Positions 35,173 to 44,316 of a DNA stretch of 64,000 nucleotides are shown here, piece after piece; within the stretch, counting starts at the first letter, position 1; every line of letters starts with the position of its first letter. Below the pieces are notes generated by a model. That model was not told where the DNA came from. It worked only from the letters and a program-made list of their open reading frames with translations, and did no database searches. A program made the position numbers and the translations under genes. Source of the DNA: Candidatus Poseidoniaceae archaeon. Its GTDB lineage: Archaea > Thermoplasmatota > Poseidoniia > Poseidoniales > Poseidoniaceae. The DNA lies in contig JASLKG010000006.1 in assembly GCA_030747695.1 (NCBI GenBank), positions 1 through 64,000 of the forward strand, given 5' to 3'.

Positions 35173-36186
35173 GTGACGATACCAATGTGGGCAAAATTAG
35201 AGTACATATGGCTCGATGGAACAGAGCCAACACAAAGTATGCGGAGCAAGACAATGATTAGACATGATTTTTCAGGAGAATTAGATGAATGCCCAATGTG
35301 GTGTTTTGATGGCTCTTCTACAAATCAAGCCGAAGGAGGCTCCTCTGATTGTTTGCTGAAACCCGTTGCTATTTACCCAGACCCAGATCGAAACTCAGGC
35401 TATCTTGTAATGTGTGAGGTATTGAATGCTGATAGCACACCACATGCTACAAATGGGCGAGCAACAATTCAAGAAGATGATGATGATTTCTGGTTTGGTT
35501 TTGAACAAGAATACTTTCTTTGGGATCCAGAAACAAATTTACCATATGGTTTCCCTCGCGATCAAACCCCACAAGGCCAATTTTATTGTTCTGTAGGCGC
35601 AATGAATGCTTTTGGGAGAGATGTAATTGAAGATCACTTTGACCAATGCCTGGAAGCGGGGTTAAATGTCGAAGGAATTAATGCTGAAGTAGCAGCAGGA
35701 CAATGGGAATACCAAATATTCGCTAAAGGCGCGAAGAGCGCAGGAGATCAGATTTGGGTATCAAGATATTTAGCTGAACGCAATGCAGAAAAATATGGAT
35801 TACGCATAGATTGGCACCCAAAACCACTCGGAGCAACAGATTGGAATGGTAGCGGAATGCATGCAAATTTTTCAGATGGCAGAATGCGAGATGAAGGAGG
35901 AGAGGCACTAATGAGCCAAATCTGCGAGGCCTTTGGTAAAAACATCAAGAAACATATGGATGTTTATGGGGCTCACAACGAACAACGATTAACAGGACTA
36001 CATGAAACACAATCAATCCATGAATTTTCATATGGAGTATCAGACAGAGGAGCATCCATTAGAATCCCTATTGGTACAATTGAAGATGGCTGGAAGGGCA
36101 GATTAGAAGATCGTAGACCTTCATCTAATGGCGACCCGTATAAAATTGCAGCAGCAATAATCACTACCACCAAATCTTCGTATTGA
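35173..36186 (+). CDS. Type II (eukaryotic-type) glutamine synthetase
   Basis: 337 residues, far shorter than the ~440-470 of the GlnA/GSI enzymes normal in archaea. Diagnostic GSII features: 'LEYIWLDGT', 'PMWCFDGSSTNQAEGGSSDCLLKPVAIYPDP', 'FGFEQEYFLWD', 'NAEVAAGQWEYQI' and 'GATDWNGSGMHANFS'. It makes glutamine from glutamate and ammonia using ATP. Start is GTG 35173 or ATG 35185. GSII is typical of eukaryotes and some bacteria, so lateral acquisition is likely. It abuts the convergent SemiSWEET gene with no gap. Confidence 0.93.
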   Translation: MTIPMWAKLEYIWLDGTEPTQSMRSKTMIRHDFSGELDECPMWCFDGSSTNQAEGGSSDCLLKPVAIYPDPDRNSGYLVMCEVLNADSTPHATNGRATIQEDDDDFWFGFEQEYFLWDPETNLPYGFPRDQTPQGQFYCSVGAMNAFGRDVIEDHFDQCLEAGLNVEGINAEVAAGQWEYQIFAKGAKSAGDQIWVSRYLAERNAEKYGLRIDWHPKPLGATDWNGSGMHANFSDGRMRDEGGEALMSQICEAFGKNIKKHMDVYGAHNEQRLTGLHETQSIHEFSYGVSDRGASIRIPIGTIEDGWKGRLEDRRPSSNGDPYKIAAAIITTTKSSY

Positions 36187-36453
36187 TTATTGACGCCGCA
36201 ACCTAATGACACCAATAATTACGGTGAAAATAGCGCCCAACGTCATTATATTCGCAATAATCATTGCAACAGACTTAATCAAGATACCATATAGTAACCA
36301 AAGACCAAGAGCAATTGTAACTATACTGAAAGTTACGAGAGAGATCCCCTCGTGACGTTTGTTAACCCACACTTCTTTAATTTGCGGAGCCCAGGCAACA
36401 ATTCCTAACACTCCTGCAAAAAGACCGATAGCTTCAATCCATGCATCAGCCAT
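36187..36453 (-). CDS. SemiSWEET / PQ-loop sugar transporter
   Basis: 88 residues with three membrane helices. The first carries the PQ motif in 'GIVAWAPQIKEVWVNKRHEGIS', then 'FSIVTIALGLWLLYGI' and 'MIIANIMTLGAIFTVIIGVI'. This single three-helix unit is the SemiSWEET form, which dimerises to pass small sugars such as sucrose or glucose. Start ATG 36453. Substrate cannot be read from sequence. Confidence 0.85.
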   Translation of the reverse strand: MADAWIEAIGLFAGVLGIVAWAPQIKEVWVNKRHEGISLVTFSIVTIALGLWLLYGILIKSVAMIIANIMTLGAIFTVIIGVIRLRRQ

Positions 36454-36555
36454 ATCAAACCCTGTTTGGTTTTGGGTTTGAACCCTTGCAAATTTTCAAA
36501 TCAAATCAAATTTTTATCTGGGAATTGTTTATTGCTTTGAAGTAGTGCACAGGAT

Positions 36556-36807
36556 ATGGCAAGTAGTGATGCACTTGAGAAATTAAAGGACGCAATGAAA
36601 GATGATAACAAATCAGTAGAAGATTTGTTTAAGGAAATTGATACTGATAAAGATGGCACAATCAACGGACCTGAACTGTATAAAGGAATCAAATCTATAG
36701 CAGGCGAGGCATTGACTCCAGATCAAATCTCTAACATTATTAAATCACTTGATACAGATGGCGACAACAGAATAGATGTAATGGAATTAAGAAATGCATT
36801 GGGCTAA
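36556..36807 (+). CDS. Small EF-hand calcium-binding protein
   Basis: 83 residues with two canonical EF-hand loops: residues 29-40 (DTDKDGTINGPE) and 66-77 (DTDGDNRIDVME), both with acidic positions 1, 3, 5 and Glu at 12. Flanking helices and spacing match a calmodulin-like lobe. No signal peptide is visible, so it probably acts in the cytoplasm as a calcium sensor or buffer. The stop overlaps the convergent NERD gene by four bases. Confidence 0.9.
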   Translation: MASSDALEKLKDAMKDDNKSVEDLFKEIDTDKDGTINGPELYKGIKSIAGEALTPDQISNIIKSLDTDGDNRIDVMELRNALG

Positions 36808-37628
36808 CCCCATTCAGCCTTTGGATTACTAAATTCAATTTTTGAAATGTGGGCGAAAGGAATTGTTCGAGAACCCTTTTCTCCAACAACAGATACAAGA
36901 GGCCCAGACAAATCATTAACCAACTCCCCATTAGAAATTGTACTTTTAGGCCCCAATAAAAGCCCCAACAAACCACTATTTTTTACTTCACAATCACTCC
37001 TTTCAAAGGGATAATCAATAATGTCTCCATGCAAGGTTTTTCCACCATTTAAGTGAATAGTGTCCCAGGTGCCAAAACCCTGCAACGTCTCCCTTAAATT
37101 TTCAGAAGGAGGCAAACGCTCCAAACCTTCAAGCATATTTACAAATCCTATTTCATCGTAAGCTTCAGCACCAGAATTGTTCGGCAAAGATTCCCATTCT
37201 AAATTTTGATTTGAAAAAACAAGAATCGTTTTACTAGGGGGGCAAACTTCCCCGGTTCTTTCTTTATGCAAATCACACAAGATTTTCCCCTTTCTTGCAG
37301 TCCACGCAATTATATCCTTATGTTCTAAATATGAACCATTTTTTCTTTTTTGGAGAAATTTACCATTTTCTTGAATTGTAAAAGACCCAGACCAATGTTT
37401 CTGTTCAACAAATAACAAAGAATCCTTCGTTGCAACAATCATATCAATTTCTCTTCGCCCCCCCTCTTCCGGATCCGGAATTCTAATTCCTTCCAAAACC
37501 AACGAATCTCCAGAGACAGCCCTTGCTAATTTAAACAATCTATATTCTGCTAATCTTCCCGAAACAACATGCCCTTCTGGAGGAAACTTTTTCCTTCTTT
37601 GAATCCATTGATTCAAACGACCCAACAT
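36804..37628 (-). CDS. NERD-domain protein
   Basis: 274 residues. Residues ~20-140 match the nuclease-related NERD domain: 'GRLAEYRLFKLA', 'RREIDMIVATKDSLLFVEQKHWSG' (the Asp-x-n-Glu-x-Lys core of the restriction-endonuclease-like fold) and 'CPPSKTILVFSN'. The C-terminal ~110 residues are of unknown fold. NERD proteins are thought to process DNA, but biochemical roles are unclear. The gene ends one base before the HAD phosphatase start region; the two may be cotranscribed. Confidence 0.82.
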   Translation of the reverse strand: MLGRLNQWIQRRKKFPPEGHVVSGRLAEYRLFKLARAVSGDSLVLEGIRIPDPEEGGRREIDMIVATKDSLLFVEQKHWSGSFTIQENGKFLQKRKNGSYLEHKDIIAWTARKGKILCDLHKERTGEVCPPSKTILVFSNQNLEWESLPNNSGAEAYDEIGFVNMLEGLERLPPSENLRETLQGFGTWDTIHLNGGKTLHGDIIDYPFERSDCEVKNSGLLGLLLGPKSTISNGELVNDLSGPLVSVVGEKGSRTIPFAHISKIEFSNPKAEWG

Positions 37629-37629
37629 C

Positions 37630-38409
37630 TCACCTCAATAATTCATCTACAGAACCAACGATAAGATTAGGCAAGCTTCCAATACCGCGCTCCACATCCT
37701 CTCTGGTCGCTTCTCCGGAAAGCACAAGGATGGAAAAACACCCTGCCCTAGCAGCCATTTCAATATCAGTGTACAGCCTATCTCCAACCATTGCACATCG
37801 GGCAGGATTCAGGCCCAAAGCCTCTATTTTATGCAGAATCATTCCTGGATTCGGCTTCCCACATATGTGCACAGGATCAACATTTGTTGTTGCCTTTAAC
37901 ATAGCCAAATAGGCACCAACATCAGGCAACCCTCCATTAGGAGAGGGGCAGACCATATCAGGGTGGCTTGCAACCAACGGGACTCCCTGGTGGAGGAAAA
38001 CCGATCCCTTTGCAATTTTCTCATAATTAATTTCAGTATCATAACCTAAAACAACAAATTCAGGATTATCCGCCTTTGTATCAATTCCAACATCAGACAT
38101 CATTTGACACATACCTTTTGTGGCTATAGCCCACGTTTTTGTTATCTTATTTTCAGTTAACCAGGAAATCAAATCATGGGTGGAAAGTAAGATATCGTCG
38201 TTAGTTGCCGGGATACCTAATTTCAATAATTTTGCTAAGTATTCATCAACCGATTTAGAAGAATTATTAGACAGGAAAAAACGTTTAATACCCCTTTCAT
38301 CACAGCGCTTTAAGAAATCAATAGACCCTGAAATTAAATTATCTCCCAGATAAATCGTACCATCTAAATCAAGGAAAATCGCATCAATATTATCTAGTTC
38401 AGTATCCAT
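37630..38409 (-). CDS. HAD-IIA family phosphatase (NagD/phosphoglycolate phosphatase-like)
   Basis: 259 residues. HAD motif I is DLDGTIYLGD, motif II 'FFLSNNSS', motif III/IV 'CGKPNPGMIL' and 'MVGDRLYTDIEMAARAG'. The cap between motifs II and III places it in subfamily IIA with NagD and PGP, which dephosphorylate small metabolites such as phosphoglycolate, glycerol phosphate or nucleotides. A role in glycerol-phosphate supply for lipids is possible but only inferred. Confidence 0.87.
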   Translation of the reverse strand: MDTELDNIDAIFLDLDGTIYLGDNLISGSIDFLKRCDERGIKRFFLSNNSSKSVDEYLAKLLKLGIPATNDDILLSTHDLISWLTENKITKTWAIATKGMCQMMSDVGIDTKADNPEFVVLGYDTEINYEKIAKGSVFLHQGVPLVASHPDMVCPSPNGGLPDVGAYLAMLKATTNVDPVHICGKPNPGMILHKIEALGLNPARCAMVGDRLYTDIEMAARAGCFSILVLSGEATREDVERGIGSLPNLIVGSVDELLR

Positions 38410-38418
38410 ATATTCCCC

Positions 38419-39768
38419 TCAAAAAAGTAAAGTTTTCAAAATAAACCATTTCGAATGTAAATTTCCTTGAGCTTCTTTACTCGCAATCATTTCAGTCATC
38501 ATTTCTTGGATCGCAGGCTTCTTCCCCGCTTTACGGACGAACCAATTCAGTAGCCACTTTCGCTTACTTGTTTGTTGCATTTTATACGAATTAGTTAATT
38601 CAGGACCGAGTAACCCCCAAAGCTCTTCTTGATATTCAACCCCACCTCTATTTTCAATAATATGCCTTGAAGCCATTTCACCACTAACTAAAGCATTTCC
38701 AATCCCTTCTCCTGAAAAAGGGTCTACCAAACTAGCAGCATCTCCTACAAGTAAAGCACCCGCTGCAAAAACCCTTCTTGGCTGCATATTTTTCCCTTTA
38801 CGAGGACTTCCAAATGGCAATTGCCAACCTTTACCACTACCTTTTATGAATTCAGCATCTACAAAACGCTGCTTGAATAAAGGATGATTAGAAATAACAT
38901 CTTCTTGTAATGCTTTCAACTTTTTTTTCTGTTTATCCATCTCTCCCAGCACCATTCCAATCCCAACATTTACAACTCCTCCTCCAAGAGGAAAGAGCCA
39001 AAAATATCCCGGATTAACAGTATCTACAAAATGAATCTCGATGCTCCCAGAATCTCCTTCGCATCCTTTAACTCCCTTCCAATATTGTCTAAAGCCTGCA
39101 CAATAATGCATACGATCGACCATATTTTCATTATTTAGGCCTTCAACTACGGTTTTTGCAACTGGGCACCGATAACCCCCTGCCCCCACAGTCCACGGCG
39201 CTGAATAAGAATTTACAATTCCACTCCGTTTCCCAATTTCAACTTCAACACCTTCGATAACACCATCATGATGGATTATATTTTTTACATTTCCATCTTG
39301 AATTACAGATCCTCCACTTTCAATAACCAAATCCTTTACTCTATCAAATAGTAACCAATCAAATTGCACTCTAGGCAAGGCATAACCCGCTTCTAGTTTA
39401 GCAATATCTTCTTCTGGTAGAGGAACGTTAACTTCGGCCCCATTCGGAGAAGAAAATGTAATCCCATTAACTCGGAAATGAGGTGTCTCTTCTAATTTTG
39501 CTTTAACCCCTAAAGCAGCTACATGGCCAAGAGACTTTCCACCAACAGCGTCCCCACAAACTTTGTCTCGTGGCCAAACCCCCTTTTCAATCAAAAGCAC
39601 CTTTTTCTGGGCCATAGCAAGATATCCAGCAGCAGCAGCGCCCCCTGGCCCCCCACCTACAATTATGGCATCAAAGGCAGAACCATCTTCAGGCACAGGG
39701 CCAGTATCAATCCCCCCCTCCCAAAAAGAACCTTCGCCCATAACCAATCCTATTTCAACGCGGCTCAA
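38419..39768 (-). CDS. Geranylgeranyl reductase family FAD-dependent oxidoreductase
   Basis: 449 residues. FAD-binding motif 'DAIIVGGGPGGAAAAGYLA' near residue 34, then 'WPRDKVCGDAVGGKSL', 'VGAGGYRCPVAK' and the second FAD motif 'LLVGDAASLVDPFSGEGIGNALVSG'. This is the full-length family that saturates isoprenoid chains of archaeal lipids (or of menaquinone/chlorophyll side chains). Unlike the short flavoprotein at 21475, all glycine motifs are intact. It may serve the same pathway as the GGGP synthase at 22061. Confidence 0.88.
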   Translation of the reverse strand: MSRVEIGLVMGEGSFWEGGIDTGPVPEDGSAFDAIIVGGGPGGAAAAGYLAMAQKKVLLIEKGVWPRDKVCGDAVGGKSLGHVAALGVKAKLEETPHFRVNGITFSSPNGAEVNVPLPEEDIAKLEAGYALPRVQFDWLLFDRVKDLVIESGGSVIQDGNVKNIIHHDGVIEGVEVEIGKRSGIVNSYSAPWTVGAGGYRCPVAKTVVEGLNNENMVDRMHYCAGFRQYWKGVKGCEGDSGSIEIHFVDTVNPGYFWLFPLGGGVVNVGIGMVLGEMDKQKKKLKALQEDVISNHPLFKQRFVDAEFIKGSGKGWQLPFGSPRKGKNMQPRRVFAAGALLVGDAASLVDPFSGEGIGNALVSGEMASRHIIENRGGVEYQEELWGLLGPELTNSYKMQQTSKRKWLLNWFVRKAGKKPAIQEMMTEMIASKEAQGNLHSKWFILKTLLF

Positions 39769-39862
39769 GAGTATTGGCCTTTATTTGGCTAAATTATAAT
39801 TGTTAGTCTAAATCAACATCTCGACCATCAGGATGAAAAAGTCGGTTATATTGAGGTAAATT

Positions 39863-40795
39863 ATGGTGACCCGCCGCCAAGCCATAATCGGATTACTTGG
39901 CGTAACTTTACTTTGGGGCGGAACATTTGTTTGGATGAAACAAATATTGAATAATTTGGATGCAGAAATTATAGAATTTGGAAAGACAAGCATAATCTCT
40001 ACTATGGTTGCGGCGCGTTTTATAATCGCCTTTGTATTATTACTATTATTTTCAAAAAGAGCAAGAAAAGCATTACAATCTAAAGAAGCCTGGGAAGGGG
40101 GAGCAATCCTTGGAACGCTTATGTTTGCAGGTTATTTATTACAAATGATAGGTATAAACTCAGTATCACCTTCAGTATCTGCCTTTCTTACTTCCTTGTA
40201 TGTTGTATTTACAGCTATTCTGAGTACAAAAATTAGCGAACGCAAACCAACAAGAATGATGCTTACAGGAGTAATATTAGCAACCATCGGCGCCGGGTTT
40301 ATTGATGGCCCCCCACACATTGTTTGGGGTATAGGGGAAATTCTAACAGTAATTTGCGCCCTCTTTTTTGCTCTACACATTATCTATACAGATAAAATCA
40401 CAAAGAAAACAGATCCAATTTCAGTAACATCAACCTCTTTTGCAATATTAATAATCGAAGCATCAATTGTTAGTTTATTTTCAAGCAAAGACCTTTCAAT
40501 AATTCAAACTACCTGGAAAAGCGAAATAATAATTCCTCTTTTATTATTGGGAATTTTCGGATCATTATTTTGTATATTGATTCTTAATTTATTTCAAAAA
40601 CACCTCAATCCAACCCATGCAGCAATCATCTATTCCTTTGAACCAGTTTGGGCAACATTGTATGGTTGGTTTGAAGAATTAGTATCCATAACTCCTTGGC
40701 TTGGAATGGGATTATTGCTTTTAATTGGAAATATAATTGTAGAGCTTGACGAATCAAAATTATCTTATCGTAACGAGGAAGCAGGCCCAGAATAA
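39863..40795 (+). CDS. EamA/DMT superfamily transporter
   Basis: 310 residues with about ten membrane helices in two repeats, opening with 'IGLLGVTLLWGGTFVWMKQIL' and ending with 'LNPTHAAIIYSFEPVWATLYGWF', both typical EamA sequences. Members often export amino acids or metabolites. Its 3' end overlaps the convergent Lrp gene by 31 bases. Linkage to an Lrp regulator and a sulfur-amino-acid enzyme suggests amino-acid export, by inference only. Confidence 0.86.
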   Translation: MVTRRQAIIGLLGVTLLWGGTFVWMKQILNNLDAEIIEFGKTSIISTMVAARFIIAFVLLLLFSKRARKALQSKEAWEGGAILGTLMFAGYLLQMIGINSVSPSVSAFLTSLYVVFTAILSTKISERKPTRMMLTGVILATIGAGFIDGPPHIVWGIGEILTVICALFFALHIIYTDKITKKTDPISVTSTSFAILIIEASIVSLFSSKDLSIIQTTWKSEIIIPLLLLGIFGSLFCILILNLFQKHLNPTHAAIIYSFEPVWATLYGWFEELVSITPWLGMGLLLLIGNIIVELDESKLSYRNEEAGPE

Positions 40796-41220
40796 TCATA
40801 GAAAGAAACCATTGTTTGAGTGCTTGCAATTCCTCCAACTTTCGACAAACCATCCAATATTGCGTCGCCCAATGAATCCATAGAAGGGCTAACAACTTCG
40901 ATTAATAAATCCCAATCTCCCGCAACTACATTACATCTAACGACATATGGTAAGCTACAGATTTTTTGAGCAACATCTCTTCGATCTACATCACCTGTAT
41001 CACATCTAGCAAAGATAAAAGCACGTAATTCATAACCCCAGGCCCTAGCATCAATATCTACAGTATATCTACGAATGATACCTTCGCGTTTTAATTTAAC
41101 CATCCTATCATGAGTAGTTACTCTTGCAATTCCCATAGCTTCAGCCAATGAGGTAACAGACGCCCTACAATCTTCCTTTAACAATTCAATTAGTTTCAAA
41201 TCGTTAGAATCTAGTTTCAT
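40765..41220 (-). CDS. Lrp/AsnC family transcriptional regulator
   Basis: 151 residues. N-terminal winged helix ('LKLIELLKEDCRASVTSLAEAMGIARVTTHDRMVKLKREGIIRRYTVDI') and C-terminal RAM/AsnC ligand domain ('VVAGDWDLLIEVVSPSMDSLGDAILDGLSKVGGIASTQTMVSF'). It binds DNA as an oligomer and senses amino acids. It is divergent from a trans-sulfuration enzyme gene, with a 17-bp palindrome 34 bases before its start, suggesting autoregulation and control of the neighbour. Confidence 0.92.
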   Translation of the reverse strand: MKLDSNDLKLIELLKEDCRASVTSLAEAMGIARVTTHDRMVKLKREGIIRRYTVDIDARAWGYELRAFIFARCDTGDVDRRDVAQKICSLPYVVRCNVVAGDWDLLIEVVSPSMDSLGDAILDGLSKVGGIASTQTMVSFYDYSGPASSLR

Positions 41221-41254
41221 TATTTGGCCGAATAGAAGTTACATTATGAAAGAT

Positions 41255-41271
41255 TCCGTCATATTGACGGA
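41255..41271. promoter_or_regulatory. Palindromic operator, probable Lrp site
   Basis: TCCGTCA-TAT-TGACGGA: perfect 7-bp arms around a 3-base centre in the divergent lrp/trans-sulfuration intergenic region. A further half-site (atCCGTCt) lies ~42 bases to the right. Size and position are usual for Lrp-family operators; the assignment is inference. Confidence 0.55.
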
Positions 41272-41368
41272 TAAATAACACTATTTACCCCTATTTTCCG
41301 ACATCCGTCTAAAATATTAAGCGAATTGTTGATGTACGTAACCATCATACCGTTGTTTGGAGATATAT

Positions 41369-42538
41369 ATGTCCGACAAAAGGAGATTTTCAACAAACGC
41401 CGTACACGCTGGCACACAACACATCGAAGGAGCAGTAAATACTCCGATTTTCCAATCATCTACATACTATCTCACCGATGAAAGATACGCGGGATGGGCA
41501 GCAGGCGCCCAACACACCCTCCTCTATGCGCGCCTTTCCAGCGTTAATTCAGAGGCCGTAGTCCAGAAAATTTGCGCACTTGAAGGAGCCGAAGATGGAG
41601 AATTATTCGCTAGCGGAATGGCAGCAGTTTCCACCACATTGATGGGATTATTATCACAAGGCGATCATATTGTAGCTAGTTCTGACGTATATGGGGGCAC
41701 ATATGGTCTTATGACAGAAGAATTACCCAGATTTGGAATCTCTACAACGATGGCGGATATGCAAGACCCTGCATCATACGAAGCAGCCATTCAAGAAAAT
41801 ACCAAAATATTGTATATTGAAACAATTACAAATCCAGTGATTAAAATATGTGATGTTGAGGCAATGTCAGAAATTGCAAAGCGCCACGAATTATTGCTAG
41901 TTATTGACAACACATTCGCCTCCCCGTGGGGTTGCCAACCAATTTCAATGGGTGCCGATCTAGTAATCCATTCAACAACAAAATATCTTGGAGGGCATTC
42001 AGATATAGTTGGTGGAGCGGTGGTGGGAAGAGCAGAATTAATCGCTAAAATGTTCATTAAAAAAGTGCACTTTGGGGGCTCACCAGACCCACATAATTGC
42101 TATTTACTCGAACGTGGAATCCGTACACTTTCAGTACGTATGCCAAAACATTGTACTAATGCAGCAGAAATTGCAAAACGCCTCCAATCTCATAATTCGA
42201 TTGAAATAGTACACCACCCCTCTCTTCCTTCTCATCCTGATTATGAATTAGCAAAGCGTATAATTCCTAAAGGCACTGGTATGATTGCATTCACAGTAAA
42301 AGGAGGCGATAGCGCAGCATTAAAATTTATGAGAGGCTTAGATATAATATTTGAAGCAACAAGCCTAGGTGGGGTAGAAAGCCTTGTGGAATGCCCATTT
42401 AATTCGAGCCATATGTTTATTCCAGAAGAAGTTAGATATGCGGCAGGGCTTGGACCAGGATTTGTTAGGATTTCAATCGGCATTGAAGACATAGAAGATT
42501 TATGGGACGACATTTCACAAGCCCTCGCTAATGTTTAG
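41369..42538 (+). CDS. Trans-sulfuration PLP enzyme (cystathionine gamma-synthase/lyase family)
   Basis: 389 residues from ATG 41369, preceded by GGAG; the track start 41357 is upstream of it. PLP lysine lies in 'VIHSTTKYLGGHSDIVGGAVV'; 'AVHAGTQHIEGAVNTPIFQSSTY', 'LEGAEDGELFASGMAA' and 'CPFNSSHMFIPEE' (where most members have 'PxxxxH') are family signatures. Members make or break cystathionine, or add sulfide to O-acetylhomoserine. The exact reaction cannot be fixed by sequence alone. Confidence 0.9.
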   Translation: MSDKRRFSTNAVHAGTQHIEGAVNTPIFQSSTYYLTDERYAGWAAGAQHTLLYARLSSVNSEAVVQKICALEGAEDGELFASGMAAVSTTLMGLLSQGDHIVASSDVYGGTYGLMTEELPRFGISTTMADMQDPASYEAAIQENTKILYIETITNPVIKICDVEAMSEIAKRHELLLVIDNTFASPWGCQPISMGADLVIHSTTKYLGGHSDIVGGAVVGRAELIAKMFIKKVHFGGSPDPHNCYLLERGIRTLSVRMPKHCTNAAEIAKRLQSHNSIEIVHHPSLPSHPDYELAKRIIPKGTGMIAFTVKGGDSAALKFMRGLDIIFEATSLGGVESLVECPFNSSHMFIPEEVRYAAGLGPGFVRISIGIEDIEDLWDDISQALANV

Positions 42539-42609
42539 TGAGGAATATCTTCAATAAAATAGCGCGCTTGAGACACGCAATAATAAGATTTAGACGTAAA
42601 TAAATTGAA

Positions 42610-44286
42610 TTACAACAAGTCATTTATTTGTCCACAAGATGAAATAAACGCCTTTAAAGCCGATTTATAATCGGCCTTTTCCCCATTTATCAAATCGTTA
42701 CCTGCCTGCCATACATCTTTTGCAGCAATACTCCAAGCATTTCCCTTATCTCTCGCATTAGGAGAAAATTGCCATTCTTGCCCTGAAGATCGATTAACCG
42801 AAACTAACCACGCCCATGCCGCAGCTTCCATTTCAATATCTTGTGTTTTTGTTAATGCTGTTTTTTCAGCTTTACCCACGCCTTCTACTAATCCAGTAAT
42901 TGTGAGGTCGTTAATCAATCCAACTGGACCATCAAGCTCTTCTTTTCGATATGGGAATAATTTAACCAACGATGTTTTTTCACGTTGTTTTTCTAAATTC
43001 TTTAAAAATTTACCAAAAGCACGCTTATTTTCGGATTGATCTTTCCACAACTCTTCAGCCTCAGCATCTCCTAAACCCATCGAAACCAAACCACTCATTC
43101 CATGGTCATCCCAAAGCGCAGAAAGAACATCATTACAAGAAGAGGCAGCAATTTCCAAAGCAGCACCGTCTCTTTCCACAATTTCCCCCTTTGCAGAAAT
43201 TCGCAAACCACTGCCTTCAGCACTCATCATTAACTCTAGAGCCAATTCCTTTTCAGCCTTTGAACCATTTAACTCTTGAACAGCATCATTGGCACTCTGA
43301 AACCACTTCTGCCCTACGATAAAACCTTCATCAAGGTGATGCAACACAGCTCCTTTCACACTATTTGCCACAAAACCTTCATTCAACGTTAAACCCATCC
43401 ACGCATCCAATATTCTATCCAATTGTTCTTGAGACGAATGCTCTTTGACACCATCAGGCAACCATACGGCTGTAGGCTTCATAATAGTTGATAGATTTGG
43501 AGGAAGCATCGATAAAGCCATTTCATGTGCAAAAGACGTTTTGCCTTTTATTGAATTTAAATCATCAAAACCAATCGCAACTTTGTCTCCATTAGTAAAA
43601 TTAAGCAACAGATAACCTTCCTCAGCCATTTCCTCATCATTAATTAGGCTATGATCCAACCCCTTAGTGCACCAAACCCCATCCTTTTCAGTAAAATCAA
43701 ATCTGGATTTATCTAATATTGATTCCAACCACCCATCAGGGATATCCGCTTTAGGCCCAGTACAAACAAAACCACCATGCCAGGAGAAAAAGAAATAACC
43801 TTTCCTAGCATGATCTTCCCAAGGAAGCATTCGTAACTTTGGCATATTGTGATTTTGAAGACCTGCTTGATATGCAACCTTGGCATCACCACGTCTAACA
43901 TAGGAAGCATTTCCAAATGAAGGAGATTTGTAATTTCCAACAGTAGTAATATCGGTTTCATGGGCAGCACGTAAGGAACCAGCTAAAGCCTTCCCAACCG
44001 GGTCCCCTCGTTTAGCCATCATACGTTTAGATAGCCATGCAACATCGTGCCGTTTGGCGAGAATTTTACTCAATTCTTTCAGGGTTTTTGTTACTGGATC
44101 GGTACGACCCCAACTTAATTTCCCAGTCCATAACATTCCAGGTAGTAATTTCTCTCCCTCCTCTAACAAACGGTCCAAATTTTTTCGAAGACGCTTTTGT
44201 GTGTATTCATCAGCCTGCTTTGTTCCACGCATACGCATACGCTGGCGTTTTTTCCCGGGAAACTCAACTTGGGCAGGCCTCGCCAT
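42610..44286 (-). CDS. Large hypothetical protein
   Basis: About 558 residues from ATG 44286 (track GTG 44301 possible). I do not recognise any domain. The N-terminus is very basic ('GKKRQRMRMRGTKQADEYTQKRLRKNL') and could contact nucleic acid or ribosomes. The remainder is mixed alpha/beta with several Trp-rich stretches ('FFFSWHGGFVCTGPKADIPDGWLESIL') and no membrane segment. Its stop lies 71 bases from the trans-sulfuration gene stop (convergent). Probably lineage specific. Confidence 0.65.
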   Translation of the reverse strand: MARPAQVEFPGKKRQRMRMRGTKQADEYTQKRLRKNLDRLLEEGEKLLPGMLWTGKLSWGRTDPVTKTLKELSKILAKRHDVAWLSKRMMAKRGDPVGKALAGSLRAAHETDITTVGNYKSPSFGNASYVRRGDAKVAYQAGLQNHNMPKLRMLPWEDHARKGYFFFSWHGGFVCTGPKADIPDGWLESILDKSRFDFTEKDGVWCTKGLDHSLINDEEMAEEGYLLLNFTNGDKVAIGFDDLNSIKGKTSFAHEMALSMLPPNLSTIMKPTAVWLPDGVKEHSSQEQLDRILDAWMGLTLNEGFVANSVKGAVLHHLDEGFIVGQKWFQSANDAVQELNGSKAEKELALELMMSAEGSGLRISAKGEIVERDGAALEIAASSCNDVLSALWDDHGMSGLVSMGLGDAEAEELWKDQSENKRAFGKFLKNLEKQREKTSLVKLFPYRKEELDGPVGLINDLTITGLVEGVGKAEKTALTKTQDIEMEAAAWAWLVSVNRSSGQEWQFSPNARDKGNAWSIAAKDVWQAGNDLINGEKADYKSALKAFISSCGQINDLL

Positions 44287-44316
44287 ATTATATCGCGACA
44301 CACAACTCCTTGTTCA

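Noticed and set aside
43713-43970. Alternative-frame minus-strand ORF inside the 42610 gene
   Set aside because: Out-of-frame shadow with no family similarity or initiation signal.
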